Below, piece by piece: positions 14,795 to 22,748 of a stretch of 25,871 bases of DNA. How positions within the stretch are numbered: position 1 is the stretch's first letter; each line of letters starts with the position of its first letter. Both the position numbers and the translations under genes were made by a program. The notes beneath the pieces are model-generated. The model saw only the letters and a program-made list of their open reading frames with translations. It was not told the origin of the DNA and searched no databases. Source of the DNA: CALMZN01 sp964540095 (GTDB taxonomy: Bacteria > Patescibacteriota > Patescibacteriia > UBA1558 > GWA2-36-10); contig CAZILH010000014.1 in the NCBI GenBank assembly GCA_964540095.1, positions 1-25,871 on the forward strand. Reading direction: 5' to 3'.

Positions 14795-15442
14795 TTATTT
14801 TTTCTTATTAGCGACAATTATTTTATCAGCTGACACGATTTTCTTGGCTTCGTCAGTTTTGGTTTTGATACTTCTTGATTTTGGCACAAAAGAAGACAAG
14901 GCCTTCAAGGTAGCGCGAGAATTATTAATCTTATTGCCAGCGCCTAAAATCTTGGCGGTAGCATCCTTGATGCCAGCTAAGTCCAAAATGATACGAACTA
15001 CGCCACCAGCTTTGATACCACTACCTTTTTTAGCTGGTCTAATCATAATTCTAGCTGATTTCTCTTTGACTGTCACGGCGTGTGGAATGGTACCGTCAAC
15101 AATAGTAACCTTAGTCAAATGTTTTCTAGCTTGGGTCACAGCTTTGGCAATAGCCGCCGAGACATCAATACCCTTGGCCAAACCCATACCAACTCTGCCT
15201 TTACGATCACCAATAATCATACAAGCTCGGAATTTCATTCTTTTGCCACCGGCCATCACACGAGTGACTCTAGCCAAATCTACAATCCTCTGCTCAATAT
15301 CATCACTGGGCTTGTCCGCGCCACGACGCATAGGACGCATACCTGGTTTTGGCCGATGCATCATTGGCTTTGCCGGTACTTTAGCTTGACTAGCGACTGG
15401 ACTAGCCATGCTGTTTTCTTTTTTGTTATCTACAGTATTCAT
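14795..15442 (-). CDS. rpsE: 30S ribosomal protein uS5
   Basis: A 215-residue decoding-fidelity protein of the small subunit. The double-stranded RNA-binding half starts near 48 (IEQRIVDLARVTRVMAGGKR), then GDRKGRVGMGLAKG (78-91), then the C-terminal lobe IMIRPAKKGSGIKAGGVVR and LGAGNKINNSRATLKAL. An extra N-terminal segment of about 45 residues, rich in Pro, Lys and Met, exceeds the usual start. Internal Met codons at 12, 27 and 28 leave the exact start uncertain. It sits 3 nt after rplR. Confidence 0.96.
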   Translation of the reverse strand: MNTVDNKKENSMASPVASQAKVPAKPMMHRPKPGMRPMRRGADKPSDDIEQRIVDLARVTRVMAGGKRMKFRACMIIGDRKGRVGMGLAKGIDVSAAIAKAVTQARKHLTKVTIVDGTIPHAVTVKEKSARIMIRPAKKGSGIKAGGVVRIILDLAGIKDATAKILGAGNKINNSRATLKALSSFVPKSRSIKTKTDEAKKIVSADKIIVANKKK

Positions 15443-15445
15443 AGC

Positions 15446-15805
15446 TTAAAATTTAATTCCTGCTTTTCTTAAGCCCTCGGCTAAAGATTTTACTCGACCA
15501 TGGTATTTATAAGCACCACGATCAAAAATTATTTCATTAATTTTCTTTTCACTTAGCTTCTTACCCAAAAGTTCTCCCAAGGCCAAAGCTTTATCCATTT
15601 TTTTGGTGTCTTTACTGGTCAATTCTTTATCTGAAGCAGCCACAATAGTGATGCCCTTAATATCATCAATGGCCTGAGCATAAATATGACTCAAACTTCT
15701 AAAGACAGACAAACGAGGTTTTTTGGCTGACCCCGACATCTTGGCTCTTGTCCTTATTTGACGTCGCAAATATTTTGCTTGTTTTACTTTATTCTGATCT
15801 TTCAT
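15446..15805 (-). CDS. rplR: 50S ribosomal protein uL18
   Basis: A 119-residue protein binding 5S rRNA at the central protuberance. Blocks: RRQIRTRAKMSGSAKKPRLS near the N-terminus, VFRSLSHIYAQAIDD, and the C-terminal FDRGAYKYHGRVKSLAEGLR. Length and order between rplF and rpsE are standard. Confidence 0.97.
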   Translation of the reverse strand: MKDQNKVKQAKYLRRQIRTRAKMSGSAKKPRLSVFRSLSHIYAQAIDDIKGITIVAASDKELTSKDTKKMDKALALGELLGKKLSEKKINEIIFDRGAYKYHGRVKSLAEGLRKAGIKF

Positions 15806-15824
15806 AACCGTAATTCACTTATGC

Positions 15825-16379
15825 TTATGACTTAACTACTTTACCGGCCTTGCGGCGGATAACTTCGTCAGTATATTTTATGCCTTTGCCCTTGTAAGGT
15901 TCTGGCTTTTTAATATCTCTAATTTCAGCGGCTGTTTGACCGACTTGCTGGCGATCAATACCGGATACTTTGATGATGTTCTTTTCAGTTTCAATGGTCA
16001 CACCTTCTACTGCCTGGTATTCTACTGGATGTGAAAAGCCAACATTAAGTACTAATTTTTTACCCTGCATGGCTACTTTGAAACCAACTCCGTTAATCTC
16101 CAAGGTTTTTGTAAAGCCCTCCGTGACGCCAACCACAGCGTTATTAACCAAAGCCCGGCTCAAACCCCACAAGGCCTTTCCTTCTTTGGTTTCAGCGGTT
16201 TTAAGCACAAAAGTCAGCTCCTGGTCTTTGAGTTCAGCACTAATGCCCTTTGGTAATTTTACCACCAAATTGCCTTTGGGGCCTTTGACTTTGACAGTTT
16301 GACCGCTCTGATAGTCACCCTCGACTACAACTTGCACAGAGCTTGGTAAGGTGATTAATTTTTTTCCAATTCTTGACAT
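15825..16379 (-). CDS. rplF: 50S ribosomal protein uL6
   Basis: A 184-residue protein near the factor-binding site, with two copies of the L6 fold. N-terminal MSRIGKKLITLPSSVQV, the middle GLSRALVNNAVVGVTEGF and the C-terminal signature PEPYKGKGIKYTDEVIRRKA. I chose the ATG at 16379, which begins MSRIGKK and leaves a 10-nt gap from rpsH. An upstream start at 16403 would add eight residues and overlap rpsH by 14 nt. Confidence 0.96.
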   Translation of the reverse strand: MSRIGKKLITLPSSVQVVVEGDYQSGQTVKVKGPKGNLVVKLPKGISAELKDQELTFVLKTAETKEGKALWGLSRALVNNAVVGVTEGFTKTLEINGVGFKVAMQGKKLVLNVGFSHPVEYQAVEGVTIETEKNIIKVSGIDRQQVGQTAAEIRDIKKPEPYKGKGIKYTDEVIRRKAGKVVKS

Positions 16380-16389
16380 ATATTTATTA

Positions 16390-16779
16390 TTACCAGATTT
16401 CAAACATTAATTCGCCCCCAACATTGCCCTGCCTGGCTTCTTGAGTAGTAAGCAGACCTTTTGAAGTAGAAATGATAGCTGTACCAAAATTATTCAAAAC
16501 TTGAGGAATCTCGCGACCGGAAATATAAATTCTTTGGCCAGGTTTGGAGATTTTTCTAATGTGGCGGATAGCTGGACCTTCATCAGAATATTTTAATTCA
16601 ATCTTTAAATAATTAAAATTTCCAACTTTAACCTCAGCTACACGACCAATGTAGTTTTCTCGCTCTAGAATTTTGGCAATACTTAATTTTATCTTGGAAG
16701 TAGGAATAAGCACCTCTGGCTTATTTACCAAGACAGCATTGCGAATTCTAGTTAACATGTCGGCGATAGGATCTGTCAT
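16390..16779 (-). CDS. rpsH: 30S ribosomal protein uS8
   Basis: A 129-residue 16S rRNA-binding protein (central domain). Starts with DPIADMLTRIRNA; the C-terminal signature GTAIISTSKGLLTTQEARQG and final GGELMFEIW match the family. In E. coli this protein represses the spc operon by binding mRNA near rplE; I saw no matching mRNA structure here. Confidence 0.97.
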   Translation of the reverse strand: MTDPIADMLTRIRNAVLVNKPEVLIPTSKIKLSIAKILERENYIGRVAEVKVGNFNYLKIELKYSDEGPAIRHIRKISKPGQRIYISGREIPQVLNNFGTAIISTSKGLLTTQEARQGNVGGELMFEIW

Positions 16780-16822
16780 ATGTTATCTGGTTTCAAATTT
16801 GTTATATTTATATGAATAATAA

Positions 16823-17008
16823 TTACCAACTTGATTTAGTCACGCCGGGTAACTCGCCTTTTTCGGCTAATTCCCTGACGCAGATGCGGCACATATTAAA
16901 CTCTCGCATATAAGAGCGATTGCGACCGCAACGCCAACAACGACGAACAATTCGGGAAGAATACTTTGGCGTTTTGTTTGATTTAGCTTTTTGCGCTTCT
17001 GTTGCCAT
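16823..17008 (-). CDS. rpsN: 30S ribosomal protein uS14, zinc-binding type
   Basis: A 61-residue protein of the short zinc type: C24-x2-C27 and C40-x2-C43 form a zinc ribbon, followed by the conserved RELAEKGELPGVTKSSW end. It assembles in the head of the small subunit. The short C+ form needs zinc, unlike the longer C- paralogue. Gaps to neighbours are 5 nt and 43 nt. Confidence 0.97.
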   Translation of the reverse strand: MATEAQKAKSNKTPKYSSRIVRRCWRCGRNRSYMREFNMCRICVRELAEKGELPGVTKSSW

Positions 17009-17013
17009 ATTAA

Positions 17014-17565
17014 TTATTTCTTATTTTTCTTAAAAGGAAAGCCCAAGGCAGTCAAGAGCACCATGGCTTGTTCATCATTTTTGGCGGAAGTGACAACAGC
17101 AATTTCCAAGCCGTGTATTTTGTCAATATCTTCCATGCCAATTTCTGGAAAAACAATATGTTCTTTGAGACCGATAATATAATTACCATGACCATCAAAA
17201 CCTTTTTTCAAATCCAAGCCATAAAAATCTCGCAAACGTGGAATAGTGGAATTGACTAGCTTATACAAAAAGTCATACATTCTCACTCCCCGTAGAGTAA
17301 CTTTGGCACCAATAATATTTCCTTCACGAACTTTGAAATTGGAAATTGATTTTTTGGCTTTGGTCAAGGCCGGTTTCTGGCCAGTGATGCGCTGTAATAC
17401 TGAAGTGCCAAAATCTACCCAATGTTTTTCTTGGGTGGCTTTGCCTAGACCAATGTTCAATACTACTTTCTGCACTTTTGGCACAGCCATGACATTGCTA
17501 AGACCGAGCTGTTCTTTGATTTTAGCTCTCAATTCTTTATTATACTGTTCTCTTAACTTGTTCAT
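17014..17565 (-). CDS. rplE: 50S ribosomal protein uL5
   Basis: A 183-residue protein contacting 5S rRNA and the P-site tRNA. Blocks: VPKVQKVVLNIGLG, TGQKPALTKAKKSISNFKVR, VTLRGVRMYDFLYKLV, and GLKEHIVFPEI near the C-terminus. The length is normal. It begins 8 nt after rplX. Confidence 0.97.
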   Translation of the reverse strand: MNKLREQYNKELRAKIKEQLGLSNVMAVPKVQKVVLNIGLGKATQEKHWVDFGTSVLQRITGQKPALTKAKKSISNFKVREGNIIGAKVTLRGVRMYDFLYKLVNSTIPRLRDFYGLDLKKGFDGHGNYIIGLKEHIVFPEIGMEDIDKIHGLEIAVVTSAKNDEQAMVLLTALGFPFKKNKK

Positions 17566-17573
17566 ATTATCAA

Positions 17574-17912
17574 TTAATCAATTACTTCTGAACACTTTTT
17601 ACAAATTCTGCTTTTAATTTTTTTGTCAGCTTGCTCTCCCTTGCCGACTGACAATTTGTAGGCAATGCGACTGGTGTTGCCACACTTCGGACACAAAAGT
17701 ATAACATTAGCCACGCTAATGGGTCCGTTGAATTGCACACGCTGGCCCTTTTCATTACTACGGCGGGGCTTCAAATGCTTGTACATGATATTGACACCAT
17801 CGACTACTACTTTATTTGAGTCCTTTAAGACCTGGATAATTTTTCCAGTTTTACCCTTGTCTTTGCCTGTCAATATTTTTACTTGGTCATTGACCCTGTA
17901 TTTTATCTTCAT
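17574..17912 (-). CDS. rplX: 50S ribosomal protein uL24 with zinc-ribbon tail
   Basis: A 112-residue assembly-initiator protein. The KOW domain is at the start (VNDQVKILTGKDKGKTGKII, 7-26). The C-terminal half carries four cysteines, C74-x2-C77 (LLCPKCGN) and C104-x2-C107 (RICKKCSE), which probably bind zinc; many other bacterial L24 proteins lack them. It sits 4 nt after rplN. Confidence 0.96.
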   Translation of the reverse strand: MKIKYRVNDQVKILTGKDKGKTGKIIQVLKDSNKVVVDGVNIMYKHLKPRRSNEKGQRVQFNGPISVANVILLCPKCGNTSRIAYKLSVGKGEQADKKIKSRICKKCSEVID

Positions 17913-17916
17913 ATAT

Positions 17917-18288
17917 TTATAATACTTCTGGGGCTAAGGAAATAATCTTGTTGTAGCCCTTGGCTCTGAGCTCTCTGGCTACTGGTCCAAAAATACGACT
18001 ACCCAATGGTTCTTTGGTTTTCTTGTCCACTATCACCACAGCATTTTCACTGAATCTGACATAAACTCCATTAGAGCGTCTGATTTCTTTTCGTTGTCTG
18101 ACAATTACCGCGTGCAAAACTTGGCTTTTCTTGACTGGAGCATGGGGCTGGGCAACTTTGACAACAACATTGATCATATCACCAATGACGGCATATCTTT
18201 TTTTGTAGCCACCCAAAACACGGATGCATTGTACTAATTTTGCACCAGAATTATCAGCCACTTGTAGCATTGATCGATGTTGAATCAT
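17917..18288 (-). CDS. rplN: 50S ribosomal protein uL14
   Basis: A 123-residue protein at the subunit interface. Blocks: MIQHRSMLQVADNSGAKLVQ at the start, RRSNGVYVRFSENAVVIVD in the middle and GSRIFGPVARELR near the end. Canonical length and position between rpsQ and rplX. Confidence 0.98.
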   Translation of the reverse strand: MIQHRSMLQVADNSGAKLVQCIRVLGGYKKRYAVIGDMINVVVKVAQPHAPVKKSQVLHAVIVRQRKEIRRSNGVYVRFSENAVVIVDKKTKEPLGSRIFGPVARELRAKGYNKIISLAPEVL

Positions 18289-18297
18289 ATCTTTATA

Positions 18298-18561
18298 TTA
18301 TTTAACCTTTTTAATTACACGCCAGCGCTTTTCCGCTGAAATTGGTCGGCAGGCCTCAATCACTATTTTTTCACCTACACGAAACAAATTTTTCTCATCA
18401 TGGGCCTTGTATTTCTTAGTCACTTGGTACCTTTTTTTATACTTAGGATGGGCCTTGATTTGGATGACTTTGACCACCACGGTCTTGGCCATTTTGTCAC
18501 TGACAACTTCGCCAATCAAGCGACGGCGGATAATTTTTTTTGTTGTTGCTTTCTTTTCCAT
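18298..18561 (-). CDS. rpsQ: 30S ribosomal protein uS17
   Basis: An 87-residue OB-fold protein of the small subunit. Blocks: RRLIGEVVSDKMAKTVVVKV, KYKKRYQVTKKYKAHDEKN and the final RWRVIKKVK. I prefer the ATG at 18561 (MEKKATT) over an in-frame TTG two codons upstream. The N-terminal KKATTKKI is a short basic extension. Confidence 0.96.
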   Translation of the reverse strand: MEKKATTKKIIRRRLIGEVVSDKMAKTVVVKVIQIKAHPKYKKRYQVTKKYKAHDEKNLFRVGEKIVIEACRPISAEKRWRVIKKVK

Positions 18562-18578
18562 ATACAAAATCTATAATA

Positions 18579-18803
18579 TTATTCTTCTTTCTTGGCCTCT
18601 ACAACTGACTCCTTGACCAAACGTCGTTTGTTAAGCTCAGTCAAAGTTTGGGCAATTTCTTTTTTGGCCTGACGCATGGTGCGTACATTTTTTAATTGGC
18701 TGTTGGCAATACTAAATCTAAATTCACGGACTTTTTTCCGCAAATCAGCTAAATGGATCTGCAATTCTTTTTCGGCTAATTTTTGTAATTCTTTCAAGTC
18801 CAT
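18579..18803 (-). CDS. rpmC: 50S ribosomal protein uL29
   Basis: A 74-residue helical hairpin protein near the exit tunnel. Blocks: LKELQKLAEKELQIHLADLR and REFRFSIANSQLKNVRTMRQ, then KKEIAQTLTELNKR. It is slightly longer than usual because of an acidic tail (ESVVEAKKEE). It starts 4 nt after rplP. Confidence 0.95.
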   Translation of the reverse strand: MDLKELQKLAEKELQIHLADLRKKVREFRFSIANSQLKNVRTMRQAKKEIAQTLTELNKRRLVKESVVEAKKEE

Positions 18804-18807
18804 AAGA

Positions 18808-19224
18808 TTATTTTAATTCCTTGCTTACAAATTTAGTTTTGACTGACAATTTATGTTTAGCCAATTCCATGGCGCGACGAGCAGTTTTTTCATCAACATC
18901 TTTTATCTCAAACATAATGGTGCCGGGCTTAACAACAGCGACATAGTGGTCAACCGCGCCTTTACCTTTTCCCATAGGCATTTCATTGCCTTTGAGAGTA
19001 ATGGGCATATCAGGAAAAATGCGAATAAAAACATCACCGCTTCTCTGCATATAGCCAACAATAGCGCGTCGGGCTGATTCAATCTGTCGGGCAGTAACCC
19101 AGCCAGCTTGCATACTTTTAATACCATAATCACCAAAACTTAAAGTATTCAAACGAGTGGCTTTACCCTTGATTTGGTCGCCGCGTTGCCATTTTCTATG
19201 TTTTGTCTTTTTTGGCGCTAACAT
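18808..19224 (-). CDS. rplP: 50S ribosomal protein uL16
   Basis: A 138-residue protein of the A-site tRNA region. Blocks: MLAPKKTKHRKWQRG, LSFGDYGIKSMQAGWVTARQ, RSGDVFIRIFPDMPITLKG and MPMGKGKGAVDHYVAVVKPG. Normal length, 4 nt after rpsC. Confidence 0.98.
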   Translation of the reverse strand: MLAPKKTKHRKWQRGDQIKGKATRLNTLSFGDYGIKSMQAGWVTARQIESARRAIVGYMQRSGDVFIRIFPDMPITLKGNEMPMGKGKGAVDHYVAVVKPGTIMFEIKDVDEKTARRAMELAKHKLSVKTKFVSKELK

Positions 19225-19228
19225 AAAA

Positions 19229-20008
19229 TTATTTACTTACTTTCTTTGTGGTTTTCTTGATTGGGCCTTTGGCGGTTTGCTTAACTAAGGAATCCAAAGA
19301 CACGGCTTTTTCTTTATTAAATAATTTAAAGGTTTTTTGTGGCTCTTTGACAGTTTCTTTTTCTTTAGCTTTTTTGTCAAAATACTCACCTTTATAAATC
19401 CAAACCTTGATACCAATAACTCCGTAAATGGTCTGAGCAATACCACGGCTATAATCTATACTAGAACGGATGGTCTGCAAAGGAATCTTGCCTTGGGTCA
19501 ATTTTTCAGTACGAGCAATTTCAGCGCCGTTTAAGCGACCAGCCACTATGATTTTGACACCTTTGGCTCCGACTTTCATGACTTTCTCGATATTCATCTT
19601 CATCACCCTCCGGAAAGGCATTCTTTTTTCTAAGTCCTCTCTGATGTTTTGCACAATGACATTGGCTGACAAATTTGGCACTGAAACTTCGGTGATATTG
19701 ATTTGCAATTTGGTATTTTTTTCCAAAAATCCGCGACGAACCTTGGCCTTGATATCTTCGACACTACTACCACCGCGTCCGATAATCACACCGGGTTTGG
19801 CGGCACTAATATTGATAATAATTTCTCCTCGGCTTCTTTCAATCTCAATGCGATCAATACTAGCTTCACGTAATTCTTTGGTCAAAAATTTGCGAATCTT
19901 AATATCTTGCTGCAATAATTCAGCATAATCTTTGGAGGCAAACCAGCGTGAACGCCAGCTCTCGCTCATGCCCAGACGAAATACTCTTGGATTTATTTTC
20001 TTTCCCAT
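19229..20008 (-). CDS. rpsC: 30S ribosomal protein uS3 with C-terminal extension
   Basis: A 259-residue protein at the mRNA entry channel. Starts GKKINPRVFRLGMSESWRSR. The type II KH domain carries the GxxG loop as GRGG (77-80); the C-terminal domain ends with IGIKVWIYKGEYF (198-210). A Lys-rich, probably disordered tail of about 49 residues follows, longer than in E. coli S3. It lies 4 nt after rplV. Confidence 0.97.
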   Translation of the reverse strand: MGKKINPRVFRLGMSESWRSRWFASKDYAELLQQDIKIRKFLTKELREASIDRIEIERSRGEIIINISAAKPGVIIGRGGSSVEDIKAKVRRGFLEKNTKLQINITEVSVPNLSANVIVQNIREDLEKRMPFRRVMKMNIEKVMKVGAKGVKIIVAGRLNGAEIARTEKLTQGKIPLQTIRSSIDYSRGIAQTIYGVIGIKVWIYKGEYFDKKAKEKETVKEPQKTFKLFNKEKAVSLDSLVKQTAKGPIKKTTKKVSK

Positions 20009-20012
20009 ATTA

Positions 20013-20543
20013 TTAACCAGTTTTTTGTCTTATACCCTTGGCCTTGTGGTCAGGATTTTGATTATCTTTAATTCTCTTCAATGGATTTTTGCTTTTCTTC
20101 ACATCCTTGATAGGCGCTTCTTTGATATCGGTCTTCTTGTCAATCTTGGTCAAATCAACTGTTTCTACTGGCTGTGATTTTTTGTCGCGAGCTTGAGCTT
20201 TGGCGCCAGCTTTCAAAGTCAAAGTCAATATAACTTGGCAAGAATGTTTTTTGAAAGCATGAGCGCGTCCAAAAGCTGTTGGCCTCCAACGCTTGGTAGA
20301 TACGCCTTCATTGACCATGATGCTCTTGATCACCAGATCCTCAACATTTAATTCGTAGCGATCTTGGGCGTTAGCCATGGCTGAGCGCAAAAGCTTCAGC
20401 AAAACTGGCGCTGATTTTTTTGGCAAAACAGTCAAAATACTTTCGGCCTTATCCACGCTTTTGCCGCGCACAGTGTCAGCCACCAAACGCATCTTTTTGG
20501 CGCTAATCGTGATTTTAAATAATTTAGCTTTAACCTCAATCAT
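20013..20543 (-). CDS. rplV: 50S ribosomal protein uL22 with long basic C-terminal tail
   Basis: A 176-residue protein lining the exit tunnel. The core (1 to about 118) has ISAKKMRLVADTVRGKSVDKA, the LLRSAMANAQDR block and the beta-hairpin loop region GVSTKRWRPTAFGRAHAFKK. About 58 extra residues after the core are rich in Lys and Asp with no known domain; a typical L22 is about 110 residues. The stop is TAA, 4 nt before rpsC. Confidence 0.96.
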   Translation of the reverse strand: MIEVKAKLFKITISAKKMRLVADTVRGKSVDKAESILTVLPKKSAPVLLKLLRSAMANAQDRYELNVEDLVIKSIMVNEGVSTKRWRPTAFGRAHAFKKHSCQVILTLTLKAGAKAQARDKKSQPVETVDLTKIDKKTDIKEAPIKDVKKSKNPLKRIKDNQNPDHKAKGIRQKTG

Positions 20544-20546
20544 ATA

Positions 20547-20840
20547 CTATTTCTTAGATTCATCTTTAGATTGACTCTTGGCCATCTTACCACCATGACT
20601 GACAAACTTTCTGGTAGGAGAAAATTCTCCCAAGCGATGACCAACCATATTTTCTACCACGTAGACAGCTGTATGTTCGCGGCCATTGTGCACGCCAAAA
20701 GTAAAACCAACCATTTCTGGTGATATCACCGAAACTCTTGACCAGGTTTTGATTATTTTACCTTCCCCGGCTTTGGCGTTAGCTACTTTTTTCAATAGCT
20801 TGGCGTCTGTATATGGGCCTTTTTTTAAACTTCTTGACAT
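20547..20840 (-). CDS. rpsS: 30S ribosomal protein uS19
   Basis: A 97-residue protein of the 30S head. Blocks: SRSLKKGPYTDAKLLKKV, WSRVSVISPEMVGFTFGVHN and GHRLGEFSPTRKFVSHGGK. Normal length. One of only two genes here that end in TAG. Confidence 0.98.
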   Translation of the reverse strand: MSRSLKKGPYTDAKLLKKVANAKAGEGKIIKTWSRVSVISPEMVGFTFGVHNGREHTAVYVVENMVGHRLGEFSPTRKFVSHGGKMAKSQSKDESKK

Positions 20841-20846
20841 AATATT

Positions 20847-21686
20847 TTATTTATTCTTGGTACGTCTTTGAATAATAAATTTATTGGAATATTTATTTCC
20901 TTTTCTGGTCTTGACACCCAAAGCTTTTTTACCAGTATAGGTCTTAGGAGCTTTCAAACCAATAGGATTGTGACCTTCGCCACCACCATGTGGATGATCT
21001 ACTGGATTCATGGCTTTGCCTCGGACAGTTGGCCTGATGCCACGATGTCTCATACGGCCAGCTTTGCCCCAGCGAATATTTCTAAATTCAGCATTGCTAG
21101 GCACACCAACGCTAGCCGAACAACTGGTCTTGACTATTCTAATCTCACCACTAGGCATTTTCAAAATAGCTTTTTCACCATCCAGTGAAGTCAAAAGCAG
21201 TGAATTACCAGCTGATCTAGCCAATTTTCCGCCTTTACCAGCATTGAGCTCCACATTGTGGACTAAAGTACCAGTAGGCATATTGCCCAAAGGCATTCTG
21301 TTGCCAATGGACATGGGAGCGGTTTTTTGGGAAGAAATTATTTTGTCACCAACTTTCAGTTGATCAGGAGCAATGATGTATCTTTTTTCACCATCTTTGT
21401 AAAAAATCAAAGCAATAGTGGTGTTGCGATTTGGATCATACTCTAGTGTGCTTACTACACCAGGAATTTCATACTTGTCTTGCAAAAAATCAACTACTCT
21501 GACTAATTTTCTGGCTCCACCACCTTGATGACGAACGGTAATTTTTCCTTGAGCATTGCGTCCAGCGGCGCGCTTTTTGTGATAAACCAAAGATCTCTCT
21601 GGTTTTTTCTTGGTCAGATCTTTGCGCACCAACACGGAAGTGTGGCGGCGAGCTGGAGTAGTTGGTTTGTATAATTTAATCGGCAT
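20847..21686 (-). CDS. rplB: 50S ribosomal protein uL2
   Basis: A 279-residue protein needed for subunit joining and the peptidyl transferase centre. Blocks: QGKITVRHQGGGARKLVRVV, VGDKIISSQKTAPMSIGNRM, the conserved MNPVDHPHGGGEGHNPIG loop with the near-universal histidine, and a basic end. Normal length; between rplW and rpsS. Confidence 0.98.
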   Translation of the reverse strand: MPIKLYKPTTPARRHTSVLVRKDLTKKKPERSLVYHKKRAAGRNAQGKITVRHQGGGARKLVRVVDFLQDKYEIPGVVSTLEYDPNRNTTIALIFYKDGEKRYIIAPDQLKVGDKIISSQKTAPMSIGNRMPLGNMPTGTLVHNVELNAGKGGKLARSAGNSLLLTSLDGEKAILKMPSGEIRIVKTSCSASVGVPSNAEFRNIRWGKAGRMRHRGIRPTVRGKAMNPVDHPHGGGEGHNPIGLKAPKTYTGKKALGVKTRKGNKYSNKFIIQRRTKNK

Positions 21687-21698
21687 ATATTTTTATAT

Positions 21699-22100
21699 CT
21701 ATATTCCTTCGTATAACTTTATGCTATCACCTTTTTTCAAAGTCACAATAGCTTTTTTTACCTTCTTAGTTTGTCCGTAATTGCGACCGGATCTCACAGA
21801 TTTGCCAGCGGAGTTGATTATGTTGACGCTGATTGGTCGGACATTATATAACTCTTGAATTGCTTTTTTTATCTCAACTTTATTGGCGTCTATTGATACT
21901 TCAAAAACATATTTATTCAAAGCATTGACCATGGTTGATTTTTCTGAAATCACTGGCTTGACCAAATATTTGGCTGGACGGCCAATAGCTTTTAGTGGCT
22001 TTAACTCACTAGCAACCTTGGCTACCTTGTCCTCTTTCTTAACTGGCTTGGCCCCACGCTTGACCAATGTTTTTTTTGCTCTTTTTTTGAATATCGCCAT
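21699..22100 (-). CDS. rplW: 50S ribosomal protein uL23 with basic N-terminal extension
   Basis: A 133-residue protein at the tunnel exit, docking site for SRP and trigger factor. The core starts near 44 (YLVKPVISEKSTMVNALNKY) and contains KVEIKKAIQELYNVRPISVN and GRNYGQTKKVKKAIVTLKKG. A Lys/Ala-rich N-terminal extension of about 42 residues precedes it, unlike E. coli L23 (100 residues). The stop is TAG. Confidence 0.96.
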   Translation of the reverse strand: MAIFKKRAKKTLVKRGAKPVKKEDKVAKVASELKPLKAIGRPAKYLVKPVISEKSTMVNALNKYVFEVSIDANKVEIKKAIQELYNVRPISVNIINSAGKSVRSGRNYGQTKKVKKAIVTLKKGDSIKLYEGI

Positions 22101-22105
22101 ATACT

Positions 22106-22744
22106 TTATTTTCTATAATGCTCTTGAATCTTGGTAAGTATTGCTTTGTTCACTACTAAATATTGATACTTCAACAAATCAACTACATTAAGGCTGCCAA
22201 AATAAATAGTTTCAACTTTCTTCAAATTCTTGGCGGCCAAATTGACATTGTCTTTGGCTGTAGCTGTCACCAACAAAACTGTTTTGCCGTTGATTGGTAG
22301 TTTCTTCAAAGCACTTTGCAAGGTCTTGGTTTTGGCATCAGCCATATCGTAGGCCTCAACCACAATCAATTTTTCGTTGGCCAACTTGTCAGTCATAACC
22401 ATCTTCAAGGCCGCAGCTTTGGTTTTTTTATTAATTTTCTGAGTAAAATTGCGATCAGTGGTAGGACCAAAAGTGATACCGCCTCCAACCCACAAAGGTG
22501 AACGGATAGAGCCATGTCTAGCGCGACCAGTACCTTTTTGTTTCCAAGGTTTTCGGCCACCGCCACGCACTTCGGATCTACCTTTGGTGTGAGCCAAAGT
22601 TTCTCGAGAATTAGCGCGCTGGGCAATCACCACTTGCTGAACAACAATTGGATTTATTTTGACACCAAAAAATTTGGCATCTAATTTTTCTGATCCCGTG
22701 GCTTCACCCTGCCAGTTATATACTTTTACTTTAATATCTGACAT
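22106..22744 (-). CDS. rplD: 50S ribosomal protein uL4
   Basis: A 212-residue tunnel-constriction protein. Blocks: KVYNWQGEATGSEKLD, QRANSRETLAHTKGRSEVRG, GGRKPWKQKGTGRARHGSIR (the extended tunnel loop) and SPLWVGGGITFGPT. In E. coli L4 represses the S10 operon through a leader hairpin; the hairpin-rich region before rplC would be the place to look for a counterpart here. It lies 4 nt after rplC. Confidence 0.97.
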   Translation of the reverse strand: MSDIKVKVYNWQGEATGSEKLDAKFFGVKINPIVVQQVVIAQRANSRETLAHTKGRSEVRGGGRKPWKQKGTGRARHGSIRSPLWVGGGITFGPTTDRNFTQKINKKTKAAALKMVMTDKLANEKLIVVEAYDMADAKTKTLQSALKKLPINGKTVLLVTATAKDNVNLAAKNLKKVETIYFGSLNVVDLLKYQYLVVNKAILTKIQEHYRK

Positions 22745-22748
22745 ATAT

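Noticed and set aside
14844..15389. Long plus-strand open frame of 181 codons opposite rpsE.
   Set aside because: It lies wholly antisense to a certain ribosomal gene, has no start signal and no recognisable protein features.
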